Shown here piece by piece: positions 24,901-38,412 of a stretch of 64,000 bases of DNA. The DNA lies in contig OW028580.1 in assembly GCA_932294295.1 (NCBI GenBank), positions 26,978,896 through 27,042,895 on the forward strand, read 5' to 3'. How positions within the stretch are numbered: the first letter of the stretch is position 1; each line of letters begins with the position of its first letter. Made by a program: the position numbers and the translations under genes. Under the pieces are notes generated by a model. That model was not told the origin of the DNA. It did no database searches and saw only the letters and a program-made list of their open reading frames with translations. The stretch is from Alitta virens. Taxonomy: Eukaryota > Annelida > Polychaeta > Phyllodocida > Nereididae.

Positions 24901-26963
24901 GTAGAAAACTTATGCATTTAATTTTATACCGCCTGAATGGCCGTATAATATTCATATTCATAACACATTTATTTAACACAATTATGACTGGCCAACATTA
25001 TCCCACATCCAGGTAACTTTGACCGCCAGTTATTGTTGCATTGTCAATGCAGTGAAAGGTTTTGGCTAAGATTTAGAAAATAATCATCAATAACATATAC
25101 CTATTTACCATTAAATTTTGATGATTTGTCACAATACTAAATTATTCCTTTCAATGTCTGTGAGAAAGCATAAAGACCACTTTCACTTTTTTGATTATTT
25201 TGCCATGATATGTCATTTGATAAACAAAGCTCTTCATATTTTTCATGTGGACTTCAAATTATAGTCCCAATTTTTTGTGGAATACGAGGTCATTTTGACC
25301 ATGGCAGAAGGTACCTTGAATACTAATTTTGTTTGGCTCTAACAAGAAACACTTTAAGAGTTTAAAATACCTATACTCCAATATGTGAAAAATTCTCAGA
25401 CAGCATGCATTCCAAGTTGTTGGCATGCAAAACAACTGTTGTGTCATTGAAAACCACTGCTGTGCAATGTGGCTCGGAAGTTATTCTACATGTACAATGA
25501 TTACTTTCACATGATACTGTACCAGCCAAATTGTATGGCAGCAAATCCAAGATCAATTTCACAAACATGACAAAAATATATGACAGGAGGACGTTGCTCT
25601 TTCAGTGCAATTTGCATTCACGGATTGCTTTAGTTCAAAGGATGGCAACGGCCCTTCCACCGCGTCCCTCGCGTAGGTTCACTACGTGGGGCCGCGCATA
25701 TCGTTGCCTCCCAACGTCGACAAGCAATCAAGGGACTTCATCGTCCATACAATGCATAGCAACATAATACACTGTCGTGAATCTTTGAACACAAGTGCTC
25801 ATATAATCATTGCAATATAATGACTGTCAATGGTGAATTTTAACATAACACAATATGTAAAGCTGTTCTCCATTTTTTTGGAAAACAGAATATAATCATT
25901 GCTATGAATTATATGGTGGCATGATTGCAAACAATGTCTTAAATATTTGTAGAATTTATCATTGCAATTGCTAGCTCTTGGGCAACTAACCATATTGTTC
26001 TGGTCCAGCAACACTATGTAACTTCATGACATACTGTCACAACTACAGCCCTGAACATTATCATTTTAAACATTCAGCTGGTCGCATACCAAATATTTAA
26101 TCAAAATATAGTCCCTCTTCCATAACATTGCACAGTATTGCAAATTAAATTGTCATGCAGTATGAATTAGACTGGATCACCTGATTTAATTTGAACAAGG
26201 TAATGTTAGGATTTATGGAAGGATCTGTAAATGAGATACACATGCAACTCAAATAAATTTCTGTCGGCAAGATTTACTATAAATGAATAAAGCATTGTTT
26301 AACTCTTTCAGGCCACCATGCATCACGTTAATAATCATTGAATACCCTTTTCATTTTTTTCTATTTTATGTATCACATGAATATGAATGCTTTCAGAATT
26401 TCAATTATGTCAACCTAAATAATCAAACAGAATATTGCTATGTGATGTACTCAACTTCTGCACAAATTATCACTTGTGACAATTTCATGTAATCCATCAT
26501 CTTACGCGCATTGCACAATGCACATGCTTCGTGAAATCTGTTAGTGCAAAAACACAAGCAAGAAGCACGTCTGTGTTCATTGATTGAAACAATATTTTTA
26601 CCAATTTCTTGCTGGAAAACCCACTTCATCATGTTACGGAATCTTATAGCAAAGAGGCATCATGGTGCATTTAAATGAAATCACTTAACAAGCCATGCAC
26701 TTTGTTCCTTTCAAGCCATTTGCCAAATTACTAATCTGTGCCGCTTGGCTGCCAGCACCATCACTCGTGCTGCAATGAGGAGTGCCTCAGAATATCCAAT
26801 CTTAGTCCCTTGTCCAGGGTCCTCCCTTCTATGCTGTAACATCCTTTACTATCCTGGCAATTACTGAGCACTTTGCCTTTGACTGCAAGGAAAGTTGTCC
26901 AAAAAGTAGAGCCAAGAGAGCTTTTTATAGCAAGTGGACACTATTTTAATTTCCTAAGTTATT
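18960..26963 (+). repeat. Array unit 1
   Basis: Contains A (19190), the TTAACTGTTGGTCTCACATG block (20398), B (21314), C (22355), G (24193), m2 (24620), F (25560) and E (26250-26930). It lacks the LINE and integrase pieces present in units 2 and 3 and loses m5/m6 at its right end, where an S1 SINE sits. This is the most complete copy of the C-to-E half. Confidence 0.75.
25648..25724. other. GC-rich insertion found only in one copy of block F
   Basis: Block F reads GCTTCAGTTGAA.GGATGGCAAA..GGGACTTTATTG in the other copies. Here about 75 bp rich in CG words (CCGCGTCCCTCGCG, ACGTGGGGCCGCGC) interrupt it, after which the CAATCAAGGGACTTCAT sequence resumes. It has no clear inverted repeats or coding potential, and its origin is unknown. 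Confidence 0.6.
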
Positions 26964-27152
26964 GGTGGTGGTGGTGGATTAGGGCTTTACGTCCTGTATC
27001 TCTGCACCTGATGGGTTAATTAGGACAGGTAGGGACTATGGCAATGAGACGAAGGATGAAACCGCCATCCAACATAGGCTCGACCAGGAATTGAACCCGG
27101 GACCCAGTGGTTGGAAGCCCAGCATGCTACCACTGAGCTAGGCCCCCACCCC
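26964..27152 (-). mobile_element. tRNA-derived SINE, family S1, at a unit junction
   Basis: On the - strand the head has A-box TAGCTCAGTGG and B-box GGTTCAATTCC (27087-27097), followed by the S1 body; a GGT-triplet run forms the far end (26964-26977). It is very similar to 5085-5266. It sits exactly where m5 of unit 1 stops and m7 of unit 2 starts, so it marks, or may have helped cause, the loss of m5/m6. Confidence 0.85.
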
Positions 27153-28689
27153 TGGACGTGAGTGGATGTCTGGTTCCACCTCAGTGGGCAGCTTAAGGTT
27201 GATCAGCCCATTAAGCAACTCGTATTCACATCTATGCAAATAGACGCACTGAAGTGATCTCCACCAATTATGTAAACTGATTTGTCTATTAACCTTGATA
27301 CGAGTAGAATTTAGCAAAGAAAGCTCAGTCTACTTGGTTAGTAAAATGATACAACACCAACAGTAGAAGCACCTGTCACTAGTTACCTATATCATTGTTT
27401 AAGCTCCACTGTTTGTCAAATTACTTTTTTCGAAAACGTCATTAAATAATTGAAAATCACCTTATTTGATCAAGGCACACTAAGCATGTGTAAGCTAATG
27501 AATCTATCAGGCATGAATTACTAAAATAAATGATACATTAAAAGAAATCAAGACCAAAACATTGGAAATACAATGGAAATGGCACCATCACCCATTGTTG
27601 AGGATTGCCACGTCATCACTTGGTTTGTTTACGTATTGAATTTTTGATGGAATGAAAAATTAATAGGTGAAGTTGTTTATGTCATAGATAGATAGTGAAC
27701 CCAACAAGGCATTAAAATATTCTACACCGTAACCTGAAGGCATCGATCTCTTGTCAGCAATAACATTTTGGTTCAACAAGTACTACCTTTCAAGAATGGC
27801 AGTCAGAAGCTATAAATCTCCCCATAATCCTTTTATATGTGATCGATCCAGCTAATTCTAATTCCTAAAATAACACTTCCCTGTTTGGAGGGAATGCCAA
27901 TATTATTATTCATCATTCGCAGACAGCTTTGAACTAAATTGTTGAATTCAAAATTAGATTATAACAACCACAAATTTGGCAAAGTGATGTATTATTGACA
28001 TGGAATATCAACATGCCAAAATACGGATTTTAGAGAGATGGTTTTAACTCTGTTTTCCAAAAAGGCATAACAAGACCAATAATATCAAATGCTGTTTTAT
28101 TCCTAGAAGTGAATAATAATACTTATGATTATTTCTAAGAAAGAGAGAGCAAAATGATTATTTCTAAGAGAGAGAGAGCAAAATGTTAAAGTATGTTACT
28201 TCACTATTACTCCAAAAATAGGCCAGCCTGTTAATTTGTCACAGACTTGCAATATGTTTTGATTTTTTTACGCACATGATATAGATTTATTATTGTGCCG
28301 TCGTCTCGACTTTTTTTCTAAGATATAAAAGCCTGGTGAGACTTCATGCGCTTTGTCTCATACATTTCTTTATATATTTTATATTCTGTTGTATATGGTG
28401 GTATAAGAATTTAATCATACTTGTTTCAATTTGTGTGAAATTGAAAAAATGACAACTTGGAATTATCCATTATTCACAGGTTTACATGAAAGTGAGCATT
28501 ATATTAACAACAATTTTACATACAGTATTATATAAGTTAGGAAAGATATAAGCCTTGTAATTCCCTCATTATGTTAATTTATGTATTTATCTTCTCAATT
28601 AGAAGTAAGTCATGTTCAAAACCACACTGATGGGAGAAATTTTTACAATTGCAACTATGCAATTGTTTATATACTTCTTGAAACCTTCC

Positions 28690-29095
28690 AAACTGTGTGT
28701 ATTTAGTTTTTCTCTATAAACTATGGGCATATTATTGAGGGTTTTAATGTATCCTATACTTAACATTTGGCATTACAAACTCATAGCTGATTTGTGGAGG
28801 TCTCAATTGTTTTCTCAGTCGAGTTTCATAATAATGGGAGATCCTCTCTATACACTGGTAATAGATCAATATAATACCATCCTTAGGGTAAAACATTATT
28901 AAATCTTTATGACAAAATTTCAGGTCATGCAGTGCACAAATATCATGAAATTGCACAAGGTTTAGTTTCTTAAATAAGCCACTACTATGGCAGCTGTATT
29001 TGCTGTTAGTAAGAAACCTCATGACTTTCTTTTGTATAATAAGTAATCCCTTTTTAAATGAATCCTTTTGAAATAGGAACCACTGCCTCACAAAT
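28690..29095 (-). mobile_element. LINE reverse-transcriptase C-terminal fragment
   Basis: The - strand frame ending at 28744 (115 codons) contains GLLIIQKKVMRFLTNSKY, then a Ser/His-rich stretch and LFKKLNLVQFHDICALHDLK. This follows the conserved C-terminal pattern of Jockey/CR1-like and related LINE polymerases (Q-K-K-x-x-R, then P/G-L-F-K-x-L-x-x-L-x-x-x-D-I). Only the 3' end of the polymerase is present. A second copy sits at the same place in unit 3. Confidence 0.75.
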
Positions 29096-29214
29096 ATTCA
29101 TTTAATTTAATATATTAGCCTTTTGTGTAACATTGTTTATTTACAACCACATACTGAGAGAGAGACACCAAAGACACAATTTGTCATGCTATGCTGCATT
29201 GTAAACTCGGCTGA

Positions 29215-29470
29215 GGGATTATGTTAGCACCGTAGGTTTGTTGTTCAATTATTCTCTCTTTATTGGTAAGAAGGCATAACACTTTAATCATATGTTGCAT
29301 TACGAGATGGTAAAGGACCAACACAATTCACAATGACTTTAGAGAAAGGTTTACAAATTCTGGAATGAGCTGTAATGAGCCACAGAAGAATTTAACTTAA
29401 TCTTGCCAACCATCTGACAATTATGACAAGATTTAGCATTCTTCAAAGAAATCCCAAAAAGTGAGACCTA
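29215..29470 (-). pseudogene. Ty3/Gypsy-like integrase fragment (broken)
   Basis: The - strand shows a zinc-finger second half (SCHNCQMVGK, with the two Cys of an HHCC finger) followed by a degraded start of the integrase core. Several stops and frameshifts. The aligned copy at 51139-51430 shows the same domain with a longer open frame. Confidence 0.6.
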
Positions 29471-30642
29471 CTACCAAGCTTAAAACTCATTCAATTATCC
29501 AACCAAGTGTAAAGCCATTCAACACCCAATGCAATATGCCGAGGGGTCAAGAAGTGTGAAGTAGGAAATTTGATATTATCACTAGCCAAAGGGTGTCCAC
29601 AAGCCTTCCTGCTTTATTGGATAGCACCACCCAGGGTGTTGACATCCCAAAAGGATCACCCTATAACACTGGGATGCCATAAGGTGAATTGCTTGGCCCT
29701 GTTGACAATGATGTGAATGCATATTTGGGGGAGATTAATGAGACACATTACACATAGGGCACTTAGAACTGGCCATTCTCTTGGTGGCCGCTAACATCAA
29801 TCAGCACATTGTCAAATGCAGCTCCTTGAAGTGCCATACAAGAGCAGATGGGATTCATTGTATGGGTTATGAGTTACAATTTATGTGATGGGGTCATACT
29901 AGTCAAGTCTATCATTTGACCTATTAAGCTATGCTTTTATTTGTGAACAAATGTGTTGTCTTTTCCGTGGTTTTCTATCCCGTTGTCTTGATATGACAAC
30001 CTTAAAATTGTAACTGGTTCAGTAACCATAAACGGACAAATCCACAAAAGCAATCCCAAGACATATGGCTCACTTCTACTTGAATATAGCTCTTTAACGT
30101 CTGCAAAAGTACAGCATTAAAATAACAACAATAGCATCAGTATTCCAAAAGTTCCCTTCTCAAATACCCATAGTACAGAAAATCCAAAAAATAAATCCAT
30201 TCAATGGCCCAAGACACTGGTGATGTATCCACTGAAGTATGTTACAACATACTTCATAACATTTAAGCAAAAAATCTTGAGATATTGTCAAAGGCACTAT
30301 ATATGAATAGCAGTGTCTTACTAACCTACATCCTGCCAACTTCCAGACCTCCAGACCTCCAGATCAAATCCATATAAAAAGCTACAAGAATAAAACCCCT
30401 TTGCAAGTCACAAGATACCAGCCAAAAAGCCAGTGAAATATGTGACAGTTTTGCAGTGTCCAGTCCTGTAGCAAACATAGATTTTTTTGCATTCTTTCAT
30501 GGTGGGATATTATGGCTTCTATACTCAGTGATGCAAACAAAAACTGCATCTGTAAATATTTCACAAAGAAACACAATCATACGCTGGGTGGACCATATAG
30601 ACACATTGCTTTTGGTCAAATTATTGACCAACAAGAGAGTTC

Positions 30643-31112
30643 ACCATCATTTTCATATTTTTTTCCCAATATCGCACACATCCAGTGGTCCTTTGGTTAA
30701 AATATCATTTTGGTGGTCAGATTCCTTCATATTTTTATCACATACTTTTACGTTTTGAGAACAGGGAAAGTTGGTTTTCTTCTGTTTAGCCAATTGGGTA
30801 AGGAAGAAAAATCACTTATGCAAGTTTATATCACAAAAGCAGTTGCTTGACTGTAAAACTCACAAGAACCATAATAATGGCTTACTGTAACATGTATTTT
30901 TTGGTCAAAATATAATTTCTTTTTGTGTGTATGAATGATTATGTTATTTTATTTGAATTATAACTCGCTGATGCATTCTTTGCTCGCACATACTTTTACG
31001 TTTTGAAAAATTCATAAAATTATGAAGGAATCTAACCACCACAATGATATTTTAACCAGAGGACCCCTAGATGTGTGTGATATTGGTAAAAAATATGGAA
31101 GTTATTGTGGTA
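30643..31112. mobile_element. Foldback element with ~85-bp inverted ends
   Basis: The left arm (30643-30731) contains CCAATATCGCACACATCCAG and ends AGATTCCTTCAT. The right arm (31022-31112) is its imperfect reverse complement. Inside, the direct repeat CACATACTTTTACGTTTTGA occurs twice, at 30739-30758 and 30987-31006. There is no coding capacity. It is inserted within block C of unit 2 only. Confidence 0.8.
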
Positions 31113-33612
31113 TTGCATAGTTGTGTCAGCTACATGTAAGATTAGACAAGCTTTGCAATTTCACAAGTATGAGAAAAATATATGACGAGCAAGTTTGCTC
31201 TTTCAGTGCAATTTGCATCCATTGATTGCTTCAGTTGAAAGGAGCAATCAAGCCACTTTATTGTCTATGCAATGCACAACGACATAATATGCTGTCATGA
31301 ATCTGTCAACACAAGTGGTCATGATCATTGCAATATAGTTACTGTCAATGATGAATTTTAACACAACACAATATGTAAAGCTGTTCTCCACTTTTTTGGA
31401 AAACAGAATATAATCATTGTTATAAATTATATGGTGGCACGATTGCAAACACTGTCTTAAATATTTGTAGAATTTATCATTGTCATGGGTAGTTCTTGGG
31501 CATCCAGCCTATAAATACAGCAGCTAAGTGGTCATTATCCCTATATGGTTATGATCTCTGGGTTATGATGATCATATTGTTGTGGTCCATCAGCACTATG
31601 TAACTTGATGACATACTGTCTGTCACAGCTGCAGCCCTGAAAATCATTTTTTTACATATTCGAAACTTTCAGCCGCTCGCATACCAATATTTTATCAAAA
31701 TATAATACCTCTTCCACAACATTACACAGTACTGCATACTAAATTGTCTTGCAGTACAAATTCGAATGGATCAATGCTGATTTAATTTGAACTAGGCAGT
31801 GTTTGGATTTTAGAAAGAATATATTAATAAGATACACAGGTAACTCAAATAAATGTTCTATTGTATAAAAAAATCAAATTACATGTAAGCAAGATTTACT
31901 TTCAGCCCATCACGTATCACGTCATATAATTCAAGTAATGATAAAAATTCTTCGGCATCACATGGATAATCATGGAATACCCATTTTATTAATTTTGCAA
32001 ATCATGTAAATATCAATGTTTTTTTAATTTCAATTACGTCAACTCAAATAATATATATTTAATGTTCTAAATATAGCTATATGATGTTTAATCAATTTCT
32101 GCACGAATTATCATTTGTGAAAATTTCATGTCTTGCTTCGTGAAATATGCAAGACGTAATTCTGTGTTCATTGATTGGAATAACATTTCTTTATTCCTAG
32201 AAAACCCACTTCATTATGCTACGGAATCATAAGGCAGAGAGGCATCATGGTGCATTTAAATGAAATCACTTAACTGACCCATGCACTTTTTTTCTCTCAA
32301 GCCATTTGCCAAATTACTAATCTTACGCATCATATTAATCTCTTTATTATTTCAATTATGTCAACCCAAAAAATTCAAAATAGAATATTGCTATATGATG
32401 TGTAATGAATTTCTGCAAGAATTATCACTTGTAACAGGTATTTCACAATGCACGTGCTTCCTGAAATGTGTAAGTGCAAAAACACAAGCAAGAAGTACTG
32501 CTGTGTTCATTGTTTGGAACAACATTTCAAAAATTTATTCCGAGAAAAACCCACTTCATTATGTTACGGAATCGTATGGCGGAGAGGTATCATGGAGCAT
32601 TTAAATGAAATCACTTAACTGACCATGCAGTTTGTTCCTCTCAAGCCATTTGCCAAATTACTAATCTGTGTGCTGCTTGGCTCCCAGCACCATTAAGCGG
32701 TAGCTCCTGATTGCGAAAGTGTCCACATCATGTGGTTTCCCATCTCTTGCACCACACTAACGAGTGCCTTGGATATCCAATTTGAGCCCATTGTCCAAGG
32801 ACCTCCCTTCTGTGCTGTCACATCCTTTACTATCACGGAAATTACTGAGCACTCTGCAAGACTAGTCTTGTAAGGAAGACTGACTAATGATTTTTTGTAG
32901 ACTATTTTATTGGAATGTGCATTTTCATTTTCGTAATTTGTGCTGTTTAATTTGGTAATCTCTCATGTAGATGGGTGGACTAATATGTTATTGTAAGAAG
33001 AATCCTATCATGGCATTGTAATAATGTGATTAAACTTAAGCTCACATGCACTCTGATCATTTTCTGGTAAGCTGTTTCAAAAGCTCTTTCAAAACAGTTG
33101 CTCAGATCAGTATTCATCCCATCAAAAATAGCTGCTGAAAATACTGTGCTATTGCCAAAACTGCATAGGTCCGTTATATTCTTACAATCCTTCAGTAATT
33201 CCTGTATTCACACTCATGCTTCATAACATCTTTCATTTAAATATCTGAAGCTGTATTTACAATCATGTCACGTTTTTAATCAAAGTGCTAATCTCACCCT
33301 TATGTTTAAAATCTAACGACAACTTTGTGCTTGATTGGTTCAATCATCTTTGGATACCCTAAACATGTGATTAATGGCATGCTTGCATTTCAAAATTAAT
33401 AAATACATCTGGGCTCAACATGATGATTTAGGAGCATTTTTCAATTCACATATGAAAGGCTTTGCAGATTGGTTTTTCTAATTCATATTCTGAGATGAAA
33501 ATAAAAAGGAAGGCACCCTAAATGTTATGCAGTAACAATAATTTTATCACATAACAACCATGAGTGTCATTTAACATCTCTTTTAAGAAATAAATCATCC
33601 AAGAGTGGATAA

Positions 33613-34138
33613 AGGGGCATTTACACTGTGAAATCATTTAGATCGCCACGGATAAGACCTATATATGACCACAGTCATGAGAAATGGACTATAATTGCTG
33701 ACTTGTGGCTCTTTTAATCACATAGAAATTCTTTCGACAAGCGTATGTAAGGCAGTTGTAGATCGCTCGGTGGATGTCCGTTGACTGCTGGTCAAACGTC
33801 TGTAGACCGCTTGACGAACATCCATCGCCAAGCATCAGTGAGGCATGAGTGAGGCATGAGTGAGGCATCCGTGAGGCATCCGTAAGGCATCCGTGAGGCA
33901 TCCGTGAGGCATCCAAGGATGGGCAAGGATGATTGGCTATGATGGGCAAGGACATAGGACGTAGGTAGAACTGTTGCCAACTGATTCCCGAGCAACATGT
34001 TAAAAAATGTTTTGCCCTCTCCATGAATGGTCACGGATGATCTATACTACCAGGAGCATCCTATGGCTTAGCGATTGAATTACGTATAATTAAAACAAGT
34101 ATGACTATGATCTTATCTGTGACTGTGTGAACGCCCCT
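33613..34138. mobile_element. Non-autonomous DNA transposon T2, copy in unit 2
   Basis: The ends are AGGGGCATTTACAC on the left and the reverse complement of AGGGGCGTTCACAC on the right, flanked on both sides by TAA (33610-33612 and 34139-34141). The 526-bp length, short ends and 3-bp TAA duplication fit a PIF/Harbinger-type MITE. That assignment is inference from the target site only. The copy at 47876-48307 has the same flanks. Confidence 0.8.
33838..33914. repeat. 11-bp minisatellite inside T2
   Basis: Seven units of GTGAGGCATCC or GTGAGGCATGA, one with GTAAGG, back to back with no spacer. The array is absent from the other T2 copy. Open frames over it on the - strand come from the repeat. 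Confidence 0.95.
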
Positions 34139-37100
34139 TAAGAGTTGTCAGTCCACAACCAGCCATATCAGAGTAGATATGCGAGTATTCAAAGCTTAGT
34201 AGAATCAGTATCATGCACTACTGCACCTTAACTGCCAGTTCATAATCCACGTTCACACAGGTTAATGTCATTTCAGTATAATTCTCTTGGTACGTCATGT
34301 TTTAACTTAATTTTATTGGCTGTTAACAGTTAAATCGTCAGACCCTCACTTAACTGGACATGAGTAGATATCTAGTTCCACCTCATGCAAATAGATCAAT
34401 CTGACATAGTAAAGTGATCTCCGCCAATAATGTAAACTGATTTGCCTCCGTATTTCCTTGTAACGATTAAAATTAGAAAGCTAAGTGTACATGGTTAGTA
34501 AAATGAAAGTGATGATACAACACCAACAGTTGAAGTATCTGTCATTAAATTCATTAGTTAGCTATATCATTTTTAAAGCTCCACTGTCTGTCAAAATTAC
34601 TTTTTTCTAAAAGTTCATTAAATAATTGAAAAGCACCTTATTTGATCAATGCACACTAAATATGTGTAAGCTAATGAATCTATCAGACATTAATTACAAA
34701 AAATAAATGATGCATTAAAAGAAATCAAGACCAAAACATTGGAAATACAACGGAAATGGCACCATCACCCATATTGTTGAGTATTGTCACTTCATCACTT
34801 GGTTTGTTTACATTTAGAATTTTTGAAGGAATGAAAAATGTAATACTAGGTGAAGTTTTTTTATTTCATAGAGATATAGTGAACCCAGCAAGGCTTTGGA
34901 TGGTAGGTAATTAGTATTAAGAAGACAATGAAGAGAATGCAATAGATTTTGGCCACTGAGTGACAATCCAGCTTTAACAATGCAGTGCCAGGAATGTGGT
35001 CATTCATGCCCACGCTAGGTCATTAGCTCTAGTCATTAAGAAACACAGTATTTTAACTTGACTTGTCATTAACCATTTATTATTAAACACATGCTACCCT
35101 AATTGATCAATTATAACCAGTCAGTGACTTATTAATAATCTAAAAAATATTATTCACTTTAACCTGAAGGCATCTCTTGTCAGCAATAATAATGGCAGTC
35201 AGATGCTATAAATCTCACCATAATTCTTTTATGTGTGATCGATCCAGCTAGTTCTAATTCCTAAAATTATATCTTCCCTGTTTGAAAGAAACATGCTTCA
35301 TGCCAATATTATTATTCATTATTCGCAGACAGCTTTGAGCTCCATCATCAAATTTAAAATTAGATTATAACAACAAATTTGGTAAAGCGATGACAAGACC
35401 AATCATATCAAATTCGGTTTTATTCTTAGAAGTGAATAATAATACTTAACTTTAAATCGGGCAGCATAACTCAATCACAATACAATCACACCAATGTCCT
35501 ATGTAGCTGCCAGTAATTTTATCTAAGTTGATAAGGATTTCCAAAATCCCTGGGTTAAAAATCAAACAATTAGTTTTATTGCCATAAAAAAATCTATGAA
35601 ATAAGTACAAATGAATTAGCAAGAAAACCTTATTGCAGAGAGTGAGAATATCATGCCACAAACAAATTAATAGATGTAATTACTTGATGTCTCATTTTGG
35701 GTCAAAGATCATGTTTCAAATTAATTCATACATGAAATCATATTGAATTCCATCTCTTTCCTTGGTAACAGGGTAGTTCCAAATATATGTTACAACACAA
35801 AAGTAATAAACCAGTAATTTTTTAATCATGTTCAAACCAGAATGGAGATGCAATGTTTTGGTAAGACAATGCACTTTTTTCTGTTCGTGTGAACCATTAA
35901 GATGCCACGCTGTCTAAACAATTCCTTTACAACTGAATGAAACATGAAATAAATACTTAATTTGCAGACATAATGTAAACACAATGAATAATCATTTTAA
36001 TGCATTTAAATGAAATTCTAATGAAATTTAAAAGTGTTGGAAATCATGGAATGCACCATTAATAATATTCTTTGGCTCATTAACCATCAATGCTATCACT
36101 TGATTTAACAGGAGCCTGTAAACAATTTACAGGAAAGATCTGAAGCAAAGTGTTATCACAATAAGAGCAATTGAAAATAAAAATTGTTTATCAGCGTTGA
36201 TGTTTTCAGGCTTAAACCAATATAAAAACCAACATTAAATATCAAAGAAATGTGCAGAAAACATTGTTCGAACAGCACTCTTCTTAACTGTTGGTCTCAC
36301 ATGTTTTCCAGCGTCACAAGCTGATTAAAATTCAGGGAAATTCTAGGAAATATCAAGCTTTTAGCTTGTCACATATTTCATATTTCAGAGATGCTCAAGT
36401 AATTTCTCATATCTAAGATCTTCACAAATTAAATTGATTAAATTTTGTGAGGTGCTAAGCCCAAAATGGAGAGTTAACATATTGTGTCCTACATTCACCC
36501 ATGCTTTTAGATATTTGTTGAAGGTGGAGCCAAATTATACATATTTTTTGCTTTGTATTAACCAAGAAACTTAAGTTCAAAACATTTACATTTAGTTTCA
36601 TAAAATATGGTCGACTCTAGTCATCTGTAGCAACCTATTCCTGGCTGTAGCTATAACTGCCAGCTGTTTCTGTCTACTCCTAGCTTATATTTGGCATAAA
36701 CTAGCACCATTGAAAAAATATAAATCTTGGTAAATGTAGAAATTTATCTAATATATCGTAAATATGGATATAAAATCGACATGCATCTTTTCAACAAAAG
36801 ATTACAAAATTAATATGCATATACTTATGCACCAAATAGTGCTGCATGTACTTTTAGATCCAGCTTTGATTAGCCTGCTGTAGCCAGACAGTTCGGTTTA
36901 GTGGCAGGTAGCATCATATAGTAAAAATTGTCTAGCTTTTGTCTTGGATCAATTTGACAGCCCATTTTTAATGAAACTACCTGTAATGCTCTGCAATGTA
37001 CATTTGTCTCGAGAAATCAACTAATGAAGGGTGAGTACGAAAAGTGATTCAAATTAGTTATTTGAACTTGCAGATTACTTAGAAAAGACCAATGACATAA

Positions 37101-37649
37101 TTATTTCTAAAGAGAGAGAGAGCAAAATATTAAAGTATGTTACTTCACTATTACGTCACAGACTTGCAATATGTTTGAGTTCTACAATCGCATGCCTTTT
37201 CTTGCAAGATACTGGTGATATAAATTCATTATTGTACCATAGTCTCGACTGTTTTTCTAAGATATAAAAGCCTGGTGAGACTTTATGTGCTTTGTCTCAT
37301 ACAGTTCATTATATTTTTTATTCTGTTGTATATGGTGGTATACGAATTTAATCATACTTATTTCAATTTGTGTAAAATTGGAAAAAAGGCAACTTGGAAG
37401 TATCAAGTTCACAGGTTTACATGAAAGTGAGCATTATATTAACAACAATTTTACATACAGTAGGGCCACCTAGAGAGATTCAATTGCATTATATAAATTA
37501 GGAAAGATATAAGCCTTGTCATTCCCTAATTATGTTAATTTATGTATTTATCTTCTCAATTAGAAGTAAGTCATGTTCAAAACCAGACTGATGGGAGCAA
37601 CTTTTACAATTGCAATATGCAATTGTTTATATACTTCTTAAAACCTTCC

Positions 37650-38040
37650 AAACTGTGTGTATTTAGTTTTTCTCTATAAACTATGGGCATATCATGGAGG
37701 GTTTTAATGTATCCTATACTTAATACTTGGCATTACAGCTGATTTGTGAAGGTCTCAACTGTTTTCTCAGTCGAGTTTCTTAATAATGGGGATCATCTCT
37801 ATACACTGGTATCAATATGATACAATCCTTAGGGTAAAACATTGTTAAATCTTTTATGACAAAATTTCAGGTCATGCAGTGCACAAATATCATGAAATTT
37901 CACAAGGTTTAGTTTCTTACATAAGCCACTACTATGGCAGCTGTATTTGCTGTTAGTAAGAAACCTCATGACTTTCTTTTGTATAATAAGTAATCCCTTT
38001 TCAAATGAATCCTTTTGAAATAGGCACCACTACCTCACAA
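37650..38040 (-). mobile_element. LINE C-terminal fragment, second copy
   Basis: Nearly the same sequence as 28690-29095 in the same position of the unit, with small deletions that break the frame. It was duplicated together with the unit and is not an independent insertion. Confidence 0.75.
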
Positions 38041-38154
38041 ATTATTCATTTATTTTAATATATTAGCCTTTTGTGTAACATTGTTTATTTACAACCACAT
38101 ACTGAGAGAGAGACACCAAAGACACAATTTGTCATGCTATGCTGCATTGTAAAC

Positions 38155-38412
38155 TCGGCTGAGGGATTATGTTAGCACCGTAGGTTTGTTGTTCAATTAT
38201 TCTCTCTTTATTGGTAAGAAGGCATAACACTTTAATCATATGTTGCATTACGAGATGGTAAAGGACCAACACAATTCACAATGACTTTAGAGAAAGGTTT
38301 ACCAAATTCTGGAATGAGCTGTAATGAGCCACAGAAGAATTTAACTTAATCTTGCCAACCATCTGACAATAATGACAAGATTTAGCATTCTTCAAATAAT
38401 CCCAAAAAGTGA
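38155..38412 (-). pseudogene. Ty3/Gypsy-like integrase fragment, second copy
   Basis: Matches 29215-29470 almost base for base and carries the same frame breaks, so the damage came before the duplication of units 2 and 3. Confidence 0.55.

Larger units (their letters stand above)
27153..34141 (+). repeat. Array unit 2
   Basis: m7 (27153) leads to A (27788), the GAGAGAGAGCAAAATG block (28140), the LINE 3' fragment (28690-29095), the integrase fragment (29215-29470), B (29488), C (30508), a foldback element (30643-31112), F (31170), E (31890-32870, partly doubled), m5 (32880), m6 (33420) and a small transposon (33613-34138). Blocks G and m2 are missing; the foldback element stands in their place. 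Confidence 0.75.

Noticed and set aside
25799..26014. - strand frame in block F, partly shared at 31248-31448
   Set aside because: The corresponding frame in the third copy (about 45840-45960) has premature stops, and the blocks are duplicated DNA. No sign of selection on protein.
33689..34034. Two overlapping - strand frames with repeated ASRMPHGCLTD-like peptide
   Set aside because: Produced by the 11-bp minisatellite inside transposon T2; absent from the sister T2 copy.
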